From Phycisphaerae bacterium (GTDB taxonomy: Bacteria; Planctomycetota; Phycisphaerae; UBA1845; Fen-1342), in assembly GCA_030428945.1 (NCBI GenBank), contig JAUIEC010000010.1, positions 124,001-188,000 on the forward strand: 64,000 bases of DNA, read 5' to 3'. Positions 51,382 to 59,261 of the stretch are shown piece by piece. The number at the start of each line of letters is the position of its first letter. The first letter of the stretch is position 1. Made by a program: the position numbers and the translations under genes. The notes under the pieces were generated by a model that did not search any database, had not been told where the DNA came from, and was given only the letters and a program-made list of their open reading frames with translations.

Positions 51382-52647
51382 TCAGCAGCCTTGCCCGAAG
51401 TTCGCGAGTACTTCGGCGAGATCCGAAAGGTCCGTGTCACCGTCGCCATCCGTGTCCCCTGGGCAGGAGCTCGGGCAGCCAAAGTCGGCCAGCAGGATCG
51501 CCAGATCAGACAGGTCAACACAGCCGCTCGCATCCAAGTCCGCGGCTGCCAATCGCGTAATCCGAACGGCGTAGTCACTGTCGAGGTCGACATTGTCTCC
51601 GTAGAACTCGTCACCCGGCGAGAAAAACAGATGCGTGGCCCCGGCCGGAATCGTGATCTTCAATGGTTGCCCGGCGCGAACAAGGAAGTCCTCAGGAATG
51701 TCGGTGCTCGGATCACCGCAGGTCGTGAAGAACGTGTCGCCGGTCGCATCTTCAAACCCAGCATCGATAGCGCCGGGCACGCGATGAAGCACGTTCGGAT
51801 CGGCATTGAAGTCATCACTGCTGCTGAACAACGCGAACACGTTCTGACCTAGTTCCTCGGTGGCTTGGGGCGCATACGCGAAATCGCCGAGCGACTCGAT
51901 CAGGATCGGATCCCCCGAGCGTGCGCAGATATCCACCAGCGGTATGCTCACCGGCTGTTCCGCCTGCGGGTCCATGCAGGTCGAGAGATAGGTGGCCCTC
52001 GGGCTGACCGTCTCCGTTTGCGTAGTCGTCAAGTCGAACGACAGTCGCGCCGGTTCGCTGTGCTCCCTAGATGAGAAGTACAGGTCTCGCTGCGTCACGT
52101 TCGTATTCGAGATGACTATCAGCCCGTGATTCGCGGCGGGGTCGTCCAGCCATTCCTGGACGACGGACGCGGGAAGACCGAAGTCAATGGTCGCGGCCTG
52201 CCCAGCGAAGGAGACGTTTCGAGTCACCAGCGGCGGCCCCGCGTGGATCGATCGGTTGAATCCGCTTCCTCCGAAATTGGCGAGGGATGCGGTGCTTTCA
52301 ACCCAGTCCACCAGGACCGCGTGCACGGAAACCGATTGGGTGACGCTTGCCCCAGCCCAGCTACCAATGAGTTCCAGTGAAAGGGTTACGGAGTCACCCT
52401 CGACACGACAATCCGCGTAGTCTGTCAGATCAAAACGCACGATCGGGTAGGCTCGACGGCCGCTCCTGCCGATCAGCCAGAGCGTTTCATCATCACCATG
52501 GACGCTGGTGGATCCTCCGAGGCCATCGTGCTCCGTGAGGTAAGTGTCCGCGTTGGCATGCAAAGTAACCGCCACGTGACCAGTTGCATGAGCGAGCCCG
52601 ACGCCAACGAGGGCCACGACAGCAAAGACAATCCAAGTCCTGTACAT
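51382..52647 (-). CDS. Secreted multi-domain protein with a DNRLRE-like domain and dockerin-like C-terminus
   Basis: After a signal peptide (FAVVALVGVGLAHATG) the first 185 residues follow the DNRLRE pattern (HANADTYLTEHDGLGG, AYPIVRFDLTDYAD, VVQEWLDDPAANHGLIV). A middle domain contains GTHLFFSPGDEFYGDN-like phrasing, reminiscent of PA-IL/LecA-type lectins. The end has two dockerin-like calcium loops (AADLDASGCVDLSDLAILLA and DTDGDGDTDLSDLAEVLANF), bounded by Cys. No cohesin is in this window. GGAG precedes the start. Confidence 0.8.
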   Translation of the reverse strand: MYRTWIVFAVVALVGVGLAHATGHVAVTLHANADTYLTEHDGLGGSTSVHGDDETLWLIGRSGRRAYPIVRFDLTDYADCRVEGDSVTLSLELIGSWAGASVTQSVSVHAVLVDWVESTASLANFGGSGFNRSIHAGPPLVTRNVSFAGQAATIDFGLPASVVQEWLDDPAANHGLIVISNTNVTQRDLYFSSREHSEPARLSFDLTTTQTETVSPRATYLSTCMDPQAEQPVSIPLVDICARSGDPILIESLGDFAYAPQATEELGQNVFALFSSSDDFNADPNVLHRVPGAIDAGFEDATGDTFFTTCGDPSTDIPEDFLVRAGQPLKITIPAGATHLFFSPGDEFYGDNVDLDSDYAVRITRLAAADLDASGCVDLSDLAILLADFGCPSSCPGDTDGDGDTDLSDLAEVLANFGQGC

Positions 52648-52679
52648 TCGTTACTCCAATCGCAGTCGCCCGGACAGGC

Positions 52680-53200
52680 CTATCCGTCGAGCGACCTACC
52701 CAACTCATGAAACACCTGCCCGAGCGCCCGCATCACCTCGTACTTGACGCCGTACAGGCGATTCACCGTCATCTCGAACTTCTTCGCGACCGCCTTGGCC
52801 GGCTCGCCGTTTAGGGCGTAGGCCTCGAACGCCTGCGGATCTGGCCGCTCTCCTGCAGATGCTGCCAGCAGGCCAGCAACTGCTCCTGCCGTTCGATCCG
52901 GTCCCCCTCGTCCGTGGCCGGTTCCGGCGACGACTCCAGCGGTACGGTCCTGCCGCGCGATTTCAACTGGTCGTAGCAGGCGTTGCGGGTCATCGTCTGC
53001 AGATAGGCCCGGAAGCGGCCCTTCTTCGGATCCAGTTCAAACCCGTTCCGCACGGCCACGACGAAGTTCCGCAGCACGTCGGCGACGACCTCCTCGGCCG
53101 CGGCCGGGTCGCTGCACGGCCATTCGGTAGATCACCGGGGCGTACAGGTCGTAAGTCGGCATTTCCCAAGTAGCTCCTGCGTGAGCATCCGCGACGCTCG
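52680..53200 (-). pseudogene. ECF sigma factor pseudogene with at least two frameshifts
   Basis: Region 2 starts in one frame (YDLYAPVIYRMAVQ) and continues in another (DPAAAEEVVADVLRNF, then DPKKGRFRAYLQTMTRNACY). Region 4 is in a third (RPDPQAFEAYALNGEPAKAV, then FEMTVNRLYGVKYEVMRALG) and ends at a TAG at 52680. The order and spacing are those of planctomycete-type ECF sigma factors. No single frame spans it. The exact 5' end is uncertain. The 311-bp gap from here to 53511 also contains P9 and a terminator. Confidence 0.75.
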
Positions 53201-53368
53201 TCTGACCACGATCGTACCGATCCGCGTCCACGACCGGCAAGGATGAAGCTCGGGCCTCGTCCCCAACCACGAATCGGGGCGCAAATCCGCCTGTCGGGCG
53301 GTTTCTCGGTGCCCCGGCGTCGACTGCGCAGACCGGAGGCGCTGTCTTGTCTCGAAAAAAGGGCACCG

Positions 53369-53405
53369 AAAAAAGGGGACAGCCACGTGGCTGTCCCTCA
53401 TTATT
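53369..53405. repeat. Palindrome P9
   Basis: AAAAAAGGGGACAGCCAC, GTGGCTGTCCCTCATT. Followed by TTCCCTG heptamers (four here, three at the P6 copy). Confidence 0.88.
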
Positions 53406-53439
53406 CTGTTCCCTGTTCCCTGTTCCCTGTTCCCTTCCC

Positions 53440-53482
53440 AATAAGCCAGGCGGGCACAGGAGTTGTCTCCCGTGCCCGCCTG
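53440..53482 (-). terminator. Intrinsic terminator of the protease gene
   Basis: Same stem as at 49.55 kb: CAGGCGGGCACAGGAG (53447-53462) with CTCCCGTGCCCGCCTG (53467-53482). Confidence 0.82.
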
Positions 53483-53511
53483 CTGCGTTGTCAGTCGGTT
53501 TGTCTGCCTGC

Positions 53512-56500
53512 TTAGCAACTGACTCCGAAGTTGGCCAGGACGATCGCCAGATCGCTCAGCCCGACGTTGCCGTCTCCGTCCAGGTCACCCTGGGCGAGCG
53601 TTGCACCACTCGCACCGAAGTTGGCCAGCACCGTCGCCAGGTCGTTCAGGTCGACCGTGCCGCTGCCGTCGGTGTCACCGGGGCAGGCGCTCGAGACCAG
53701 GCCGAGGACCTCGACGTCGTCGATGTTCCAGCCGTGGTAGGTGACCGAACCATCCGTCGTGCCCATCACCCAGCGGATGTAGACCGTCGCCTGGTCGTCG
53801 GCCGTGGCCGAGATGTCGTAGGTCTGCAGCGACCAGGACGTCTCGTTCAGGGCCGAGGTCTGCGTGTGATCCCAGACGTTGACCCAGGTCGTGCCGTCGT
53901 TGCTGACGTCGACCCGGGCGTGATCGAACGTGGCCGACTCGACCCCCAGCCAGCGCTGGAAGCGCAGTTCGACGTTGAAGACGCCACTCAGGTCGAGCGC
54001 GCCCGTCGTCAGGCTGTACTCGGGGATGTTGTTGGCGTACTCGCCATTCAGGTTGTAGCCGTAGACGTTCGAACCGGTGGCGCCCGCGGTCGGATCACCG
54101 TCGATGCCGGCCGGCACGCCGAAGGCCCACTGCCCCTCGGTCGTCCAGTTCGGGTCGCTGTCCATCGGGAACGAGTAGACCGGGACCGCCACGCCGACCG
54201 TCACGTTGACCGTCGCCGTGTTCGAGTCCTGCCCGTCGTTGACCTTGTAGGTGAAGCTGGCCGGACCGGTGTAGCCGGCCGGCGGGGTGTACCGGACGAT
54301 CTCGCCGCCCGCGGCCAGCGTGTACGGCACGCTGTTGATCAGCCCCGCGCCCGGATCCGACAGCGATCCGCTGGCCGGCAGGCTGGTGATGATCGTGTCG
54401 AAACTGCCGGTGCCCGAAGCGCCGGCCAGGTCGATGTCGATCGGCGTGTTGACCGGCGTTTCGACGTCCAGGTCACCGGCCGTCGGCGGGCAGACGGTGC
54501 CGGCCGCGGCGATCTTCAGCGACCACGCGTTCAACTGACCGGTATCGAGGCCGGCGTTGTCGGTGATCGTCAGGGTCCAGACGCCGGTCGGGATCTCGCC
54601 GATGAAGTCGGTCAGCAGGCCCGGGCCGTCCGGCAGCGTGCCGCCTTCCTCGTCGTAGGTCGTGATGATGTCGTCCGAGGAACTGCCCGTGCGGTCATGC
54701 AGGCGGACGGTGGTTCCCTCGGGGCTGGTCAGGTCGACTTCGAGGTCGCCGATGAAGGTGTGCGAGATGTTCATCTCGACGTTGACATCGCCGATGCAGA
54801 ACGAATCGCCGACCGTGATCGTGCTGGTCGAGGTCGAGTTGTCGTTGATCGCGACCGGCGTGTCGGTCGCCGCGTAGGTGAAACGACCGACGTCGAGCGT
54901 CACGTCGCGACTGGTCAGGCCCTCGCCGCCGCTGGCGTTCTGGAACCCGACCGTGCCCATATACAGGCCGGCCGCCAGGCCGCTGGCCGAGGCGTCGATG
55001 CTGATCGTCACCATCTGGCTGGTGCCGGTGCCGCTCAGCGTGAAGGAACCGGTCGAGGTCGCGATCCAGCCGTCGCTGACGACGACGTCGACATCGACCG
55101 GCGTCGGGCGGTTGCTGGTCACGGTGTAGGCGATGCTGCCCGAGAACGGGCCGCCGACCGGACCGCCGGTGATCAGTTCGGTCACCGGATCAACATCGAA
55201 GCCGGTCGTGCCGATCTCGACGATGTGCTTGCGGTTGACGCTCAGGCCGTTGGTCGTGTCGTCGAACAGCAGGTCGGTCGCGTAGATTCCGGCCGCCAGG
55301 CCCGCCGTGTTCGGGTCGAGCGAAACGGTCACGCTGGCGTTGCCGCCGGCCGTGATGGTGCCGTTGACCGCCGCCGTTCCGCCGTCGAGCAGGATCGGGG
55401 CCGTGCCGCCGCCGACGATGCTGACGGTGTAGTCCAGGTCGCTGCCGGTCGGGTTGCTGAGCGTGTAAACGGTCGGATCGTTGGTGAAGGGACCGCCCAC
55501 CACGCCGATGTGGGTCGTGTTGCCGGCCGGCAGGGTCTGCAGGCCGAGCTCGGGGACCGAGGTGGCGAAGGCGGTCGTCTTCGAGCAGTCTTCCCAGCCG
55601 GGACAGCCGGTGTCGGCGCACTGGTTGGAGACGACGCAGCCGCCGGAACTGGTGTAGTCGGTGTTGCCGCGAACGAGGATGCCTTCGACCACGCCGGTGT
55701 TCAGGTTGGCGACCATCGAGCCCGAGTTGCCGCCGTACGCGTCGAGGTTGGCCTCGAAGAACTCGACCGAGCCGTTGGCGTTCTGGACGACGGCGCCGTC
55801 ATCGGTCTTCTTCGGCAGCGTGGCCGGGTGACCGATCATGACCAGCGGATCGCCGTTGGCGACCGAACCGGTGCGGCGGATCGGCAGCGGCTGGCGGTTG
55901 ACCGCCCGGTCGACCTGCAGGACGCAGTGGTCAAGGTTGCCGACCTGGGCCTGGTCGATGATGCCGGTGCAGAAGTAGACGTCGTCGGCCGAGACGATCG
56001 TGTCGGGGCCCTGCGAAGCGCTCTGCTGGTCGAAGCCGAAGACGAACGCGACGCTGCCGCAGTTGCCGCTGTCGACGCAGTGCCCGGCCGTGGCGATCAG
56101 GTCGGTGCCGACCAGGAAGCCCGAGCAGAAGCCGATCGTGTCCTGTCCGTAGAACGGCTCGCTGGTGCACAGGCCGCCGAGAAACGTCGAGGTCCACGGA
56201 ACGGTGCTGAGGGTGTAGGTGCCGTTGCCGTTGTCGGTCACCTCGCTGGTCGAGACGACCACGCAGACGCCCTGCTGCAGGCTCTGGATGACGGCCTCGC
56301 CGCCGCCCAGCTCATACGTGTCGCGGCGGTCGTCGGCCCCGTAGATCACGCGGGTGTCCAGGCCGTCGGTGCCGCGGTCGGCCTCGTAGGCGGCCTGCAC
56401 GCGCAGGCGGTGCTGATCGAGTTCGCTCAGCTTCTTGGCCGGCTCCTTCGGAAGCTGGTCGTCGGAATGCCGGATCTGTGCCATCGCCGACACACCGGTA

Positions 56501-56544
56501 ACCAGAACCGCGCACGCGGCCCATTTGCAGATGGTGCTTCTCAT
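53512..56544 (-). CDS. Secreted trypsin-like serine protease with P-domain, repeats and dockerin-like end
   Basis: A 1010-aa exported protein. After the signal peptide (WAACAVLVTGVSAMAQ), the chymotrypsin-like domain shows His in IATAGHC, Asp in GNLDHCVLQVD and Ser in YGGNSGSMV; disulfide cysteines are abundant. Ig-like or BACON-type repeats follow (GGPFTNDPTVYTLSNPTGSD, GGPFSGSIAYTVTSNRPTPV). A proprotein-convertase P-domain is next (HTFIGDLEVDLTSPEGTTVR, TDNAGLDTGQLNAWSLKI), then an Ig-like repeat (YTPPAGYTGPASFTYKVNDG), a jelly-roll module and two dockerin-like calcium loops. The 3' 655 bp are duplicated at 49.6 kb. GGGGAG precedes the ATG at 56544. Confidence 0.88.
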   Translation of the reverse strand: MRSTICKWAACAVLVTGVSAMAQIRHSDDQLPKEPAKKLSELDQHRLRVQAAYEADRGTDGLDTRVIYGADDRRDTYELGGGEAVIQSLQQGVCVVVSTSEVTDNGNGTYTLSTVPWTSTFLGGLCTSEPFYGQDTIGFCSGFLVGTDLIATAGHCVDSGNCGSVAFVFGFDQQSASQGPDTIVSADDVYFCTGIIDQAQVGNLDHCVLQVDRAVNRQPLPIRRTGSVANGDPLVMIGHPATLPKKTDDGAVVQNANGSVEFFEANLDAYGGNSGSMVANLNTGVVEGILVRGNTDYTSSGGCVVSNQCADTGCPGWEDCSKTTAFATSVPELGLQTLPAGNTTHIGVVGGPFTNDPTVYTLSNPTGSDLDYTVSIVGGGTAPILLDGGTAAVNGTITAGGNASVTVSLDPNTAGLAAGIYATDLLFDDTTNGLSVNRKHIVEIGTTGFDVDPVTELITGGPVGGPFSGSIAYTVTSNRPTPVDVDVVVSDGWIATSTGSFTLSGTGTSQMVTISIDASASGLAAGLYMGTVGFQNASGGEGLTSRDVTLDVGRFTYAATDTPVAINDNSTSTSTITVGDSFCIGDVNVEMNISHTFIGDLEVDLTSPEGTTVRLHDRTGSSSDDIITTYDEEGGTLPDGPGLLTDFIGEIPTGVWTLTITDNAGLDTGQLNAWSLKIAAAGTVCPPTAGDLDVETPVNTPIDIDLAGASGTGSFDTIITSLPASGSLSDPGAGLINSVPYTLAAGGEIVRYTPPAGYTGPASFTYKVNDGQDSNTATVNVTVGVAVPVYSFPMDSDPNWTTEGQWAFGVPAGIDGDPTAGATGSNVYGYNLNGEYANNIPEYSLTTGALDLSGVFNVELRFQRWLGVESATFDHARVDVSNDGTTWVNVWDHTQTSALNETSWSLQTYDISATADDQATVYIRWVMGTTDGSVTYHGWNIDDVEVLGLVSSACPGDTDGSGTVDLNDLATVLANFGASGATLAQGDLDGDGNVGLSDLAIVLANFGVSC

Positions 56545-56670
56545 GTGCTCCCCAGTGCTTGCAGACAGGGTTCGGGAAATGCGCTCCCAGGCTGCCTCGC
56601 GCACATCGCGTCGAGGCCAAACCCCAGTCTAGTGGGCCCGTTCGACCAAACCAACCGGATCGGGCGACCG

Positions 56671-57054
56671 TCAGCCGGGAAAATCCGACGGGCGAACGCC
56701 CAGGTCGACGATGCTGCAGGCGTATCGGACGTTCTGGACATCGTGAGCGGCCAGGGCTGCGCGCAGTTCGGGTCCCTCGGCCCCCGGGTTGACGTAGACC
56801 TCGTCGGCGGCGAGGGCGGCCAGTTCGGCGGCCAGGGTCGCGCCGACCGCCGCGGGCAGGTAGAGCGAGACGCGCCGGACCGGTGTCGGCAGGTCCGCGA
56901 GGCTGGCGAACGCGGGCAGGCCTTCGATACTGGTTTCGGTGGGATGAACCGGGTAGACGGTCCACCCGCAGGCGTCGTGTGCGCGGACGGACTTGTTGCC
57001 GAATTTCCGCCGGTCGCGCGAGGCGCCGACGACGGCCACGGTCAGATCGGACAT
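56671..57054 (-). CDS. CoA-binding (YccU-like) protein
   Basis: A small Rossmann-type protein of the CoA_binding_2 family: VAVVGASRDRRKFGNKSVRA at the N-terminus, then GWTVYPVHPTETSIEGLPAF, VSLYLPAAVGATLAAELAAL and VYVNPGAEGPELRAAL. The 127-aa length is usual. Its physiological role is not established; members are thought to bind CoA or a related nucleotide. GGAGGAA precedes the start. It is divergent from the STAS gene. Confidence 0.88.
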   Translation of the reverse strand: MSDLTVAVVGASRDRRKFGNKSVRAHDACGWTVYPVHPTETSIEGLPAFASLADLPTPVRRVSLYLPAAVGATLAAELAALAADEVYVNPGAEGPELRAALAAHDVQNVRYACSIVDLGVRPSDFPG

Positions 57055-57156
57055 GGGGAAGGTTCCTCCGTTCGGGGGGGCGGTTTTGGACTTTCTGGTA
57101 CCGCCGCGCTCCGAGTCAGATTATCCTAGTACCCGCGGATTGAGGACGGACTGCCT

Positions 57157-57669
57157 ATGCCGGTCGACATACCTGAAATCCAGTTCGGAAGCCTGGGCGA
57201 TGCGCTCTACGTCGACGTTCAGGGCCGGCCGACGCAGCGGGTGGCGGCGACCGTGGCGCGCGTGGTGGACGACTACCTGAGCGCGCACAAGGAGACGGCC
57301 GTCTGTACGATCGAGCTGGCCGGCGCGGACTGGATCGACAGCACGTTCGCGGGCTGCCTGATCGGGATCTACAAGCGGCTGGCGCAGCGGGGCGGGGCGC
57401 TGCGGTTGAATCACTGCGCCGCGGACTGCCGCAAGTCCCTCGCCAAGATGCATTTGCACAACTTCGCCGAGTTCACCGAGACGCCGGCCCCGCGCGGCCT
57501 GCGGACGTTGCCGTGTGCGACCGGGGATCGTCCCACGCCGGACGAGATTCGCCTGATGCTGGCCGCCCACGAGGAACTCGCCGCGATTGACGAGCATAAC
57601 GAGCGGATCTTCGGTCCGGTCGTCAACATGCTTCGCCAGCAACTGGTCCAGGAGGCCGGCGAAAGCTGA
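57157..57669 (+). CDS. STAS-domain protein (anti-sigma-factor antagonist type)
   Basis: The first 110 residues form a STAS fold: ALYVDVQGRPTQRVAATVAR, then TIELAGADWIDSTFAGCLIG, in which DS-T is the usual phosphoserine site, and GGALRLNHCAADCRKSLAKM. A helical C-terminus of about 50 residues follows. It probably acts in a partner-switching signalling pathway, but no kinase or phosphatase is next to it. Confidence 0.8.
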   Translation: MPVDIPEIQFGSLGDALYVDVQGRPTQRVAATVARVVDDYLSAHKETAVCTIELAGADWIDSTFAGCLIGIYKRLAQRGGALRLNHCAADCRKSLAKMHLHNFAEFTETPAPRGLRTLPCATGDRPTPDEIRLMLAAHEELAAIDEHNERIFGPVVNMLRQQLVQEAGES

Positions 57670-57675
57670 ACGGCT

Positions 57676-57996
57676 TTACGCCTGGTCCCGGCTTTGCGCA
57701 TAACGGGGCGCCACGGCCACGTACGGGCGGCCCAGCCAGCGTTTGATCAGAATGACTTCGCCCATGTCGTTACCTTCCACCAGGTGGCCGAGCCACTGGA
57801 GCAGGTATCCGGCCCCCAGCAGGCCGGCGGGTCGCCACCAGAGGTCCCATCGCCAGAGGGCGAGCTGGTAGCCGGCCAGGACGAGGGCGAGGATCGTCAG
57901 CGGAATGCCGACGAGATGGATCCAGAACGAGAACGGATGCTGATGCCGTTCGAGCCAGTTACTGAGCCAGCCGGGTCGCGTTATCATGCCGGGCAT
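57676..57996 (-). CDS. Mpo1-like (DUF962) membrane protein
   Basis: A 106-aa protein with the DUF962/Mpo1 histidine pattern: ERHQHPFSFWIHLVGIPLTI, then LLQWLGHLVEGNDMGEV. Two to three membrane helices lie between. Yeast Mpo1 is an Fe-dependent dioxygenase of 2-hydroxy fatty acids, so a lipid oxidation role is conceivable. Two in-frame ATGs (57996 and 57987) are possible; neither has a strong ribosome site. Confidence 0.78.
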   Translation of the reverse strand: MPGMITRPGWLSNWLERHQHPFSFWIHLVGIPLTILALVLAGYQLALWRWDLWWRPAGLLGAGYLLQWLGHLVEGNDMGEVILIKRWLGRPYVAVAPRYAQSRDQA

Positions 57997-58087
57997 GCTA
58001 CCCCGGCCAAGCCGGACGGCAAGCCTTGCGCACCAGCCTCGGGTCTCAGGATGAGACCGACCGATAGACGAATAAGGAGATTCGCCC

Positions 58088-58726
58088 ATGCTGATCACAC
58101 TCGATGGTAAACGGCTGCCGGACCAGGACGCGTCGGGCCTGACGCTGCAGGCCCTGATCGATCAGGTCCGGGCCGGCTTCCTGTCGGATCGAATCGTGGT
58201 CGGCGTCCGCGTCGACGGCCAGCCCCTGAATGGCGAGCACCTCGGGCAGCGGCTGGGCGAGACGCTTCCGGGTGTCAGCCAGCTTGATCTCGAGTCAGCC
58301 GATCCGATCGACCTGGCGGCCGCGGCGCTCCGCGAACTTACCGACCAGTTGGGCGACGCGCGCGACGGGCTCTCGCAGATCGCGGCGCAGATCCAGGCCG
58401 GCAAGCCGGATGCGGCGCTCGACGATTTCCGCGGTTTTCTCGGTGTCTGGCGCAACTCGCAGACGGCGCTGCGCGAGTGTTCGCAACTGCTCGGGCGTGA
58501 CCTGACCCGCGACGAGGTCGGCGGGCAGATGCTGCTGGATCACATCGAACAGCTCAGCGGCAAGCTCCGCGAACTGCGTGATGCGTTCGAGGCCCGCGAC
58601 ATGGTGCTGTTGTCGGATCTGGTTGAATACGAGATGCCCGAACTGTGCCAGGCCTGGCAGGGTCACTTCCAGGTGCTGGCCGACGGACTCGTCAGTCGGC
58701 AGGTGATGCAGGCCTCGCATCGTTGA
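58088..58726 (+). CDS. Unknown soluble protein, beta-grasp-like start and helical body
   Basis: A 212-aa acidic protein. The first 75 residues (LITLDGKRLPDQDASGLTLQ, RIVVGVRVDGQPLNGEHL) look like a ubiquitin- or ThiS-like beta-grasp. The rest is helical with repeated Leu/Asp spacing, suggesting a bundle. AAGGAG lies at ideal spacing before the ATG. The last 35 bp overlap the convergent lipoprotein gene. I do not recognise the family. Confidence 0.7.
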   Translation: MLITLDGKRLPDQDASGLTLQALIDQVRAGFLSDRIVVGVRVDGQPLNGEHLGQRLGETLPGVSQLDLESADPIDLAAAALRELTDQLGDARDGLSQIAAQIQAGKPDAALDDFRGFLGVWRNSQTALRECSQLLGRDLTRDEVGGQMLLDHIEQLSGKLRELRDAFEARDMVLLSDLVEYEMPELCQAWQGHFQVLADGLVSRQVMQASHR

Positions 58727-59009
58727 GTTGCAGGGTCTGATCGTCGAACGCGGCGGTCGCATCGGGATCAAGCTGCCAGGTCCCGTCGCTGCCCAGCATG
58801 TACATGCCGGCGCCTTCGAACCACGCGCTGTTGCCAAGCTCCACCCACTCCTCGCGGTCGGTCTGTAACGCGACCACCTTCTCATCCTGAACTTCGACGT
58901 AGTAGCGGCCCGCGGGCAGGGTCTGCCCGGCCAGCAGGTTCTGCGGGACCAGGCACCCGGTCAGTGCGACCAGCAGGCCGGCGACGGCGACGATTCGGGC
59001 AGTGGGCAT
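58692..59009 (-). CDS. Small lipoprotein
   Basis: A 105-aa protein with a lipobox signal peptide (VAVAGLLVALTGC, Cys about residue 19), then a short beta-type domain (GRYYVEVQDEKVVALQTDRE, FEGAGMYMLGSDGTWQLDPD). GGAGC precedes the start. Function unknown; envelope location likely. Confidence 0.75.
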   Translation of the reverse strand: MPTARIVAVAGLLVALTGCLVPQNLLAGQTLPAGRYYVEVQDEKVVALQTDREEWVELGNSAWFEGAGMYMLGSDGTWQLDPDATAAFDDQTLQLNDARPASPAD

Positions 59010-59261
59010 CGGTGCGCTCCTGTGCGCGGGTCGTGACCGGAGGTGCCGATTCTAGGCCGGCCACCGGACGGGCTTCTCGCGGTTTCAGGAAGTCGGCCGA
59101 CCCTCGCCGATCGGTTTCCGACGATTCGCATGTTATCGGGACCTGGGGGGGAATCCAAGCGCCGTCTCCGGTCCCGGGCCCGGGGGGGCCTGTGGCGGAT
59201 GGCCGGATTGGGTTAGATTGCGTCCCGAACCTGACTTCCGTTCCCCAACGCCGAGGAATCC

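Noticed and set aside
42042-53405. Palindromes read as an integron cassette array with attC sites
   Set aside because: The palindromes are short and nearly identical with a CACGTG centre, lacking the R and L box asymmetry of attC, and no integron integrase is in the window. The cassette idea is kept only as a general analogy.
53347-57129. A 1260-codon open frame on the + strand over the protease gene
   Set aside because: The minus-strand frame has a signal peptide, a complete serine-protease triad and dockerin loops; the + strand product has none and starts within repeats.
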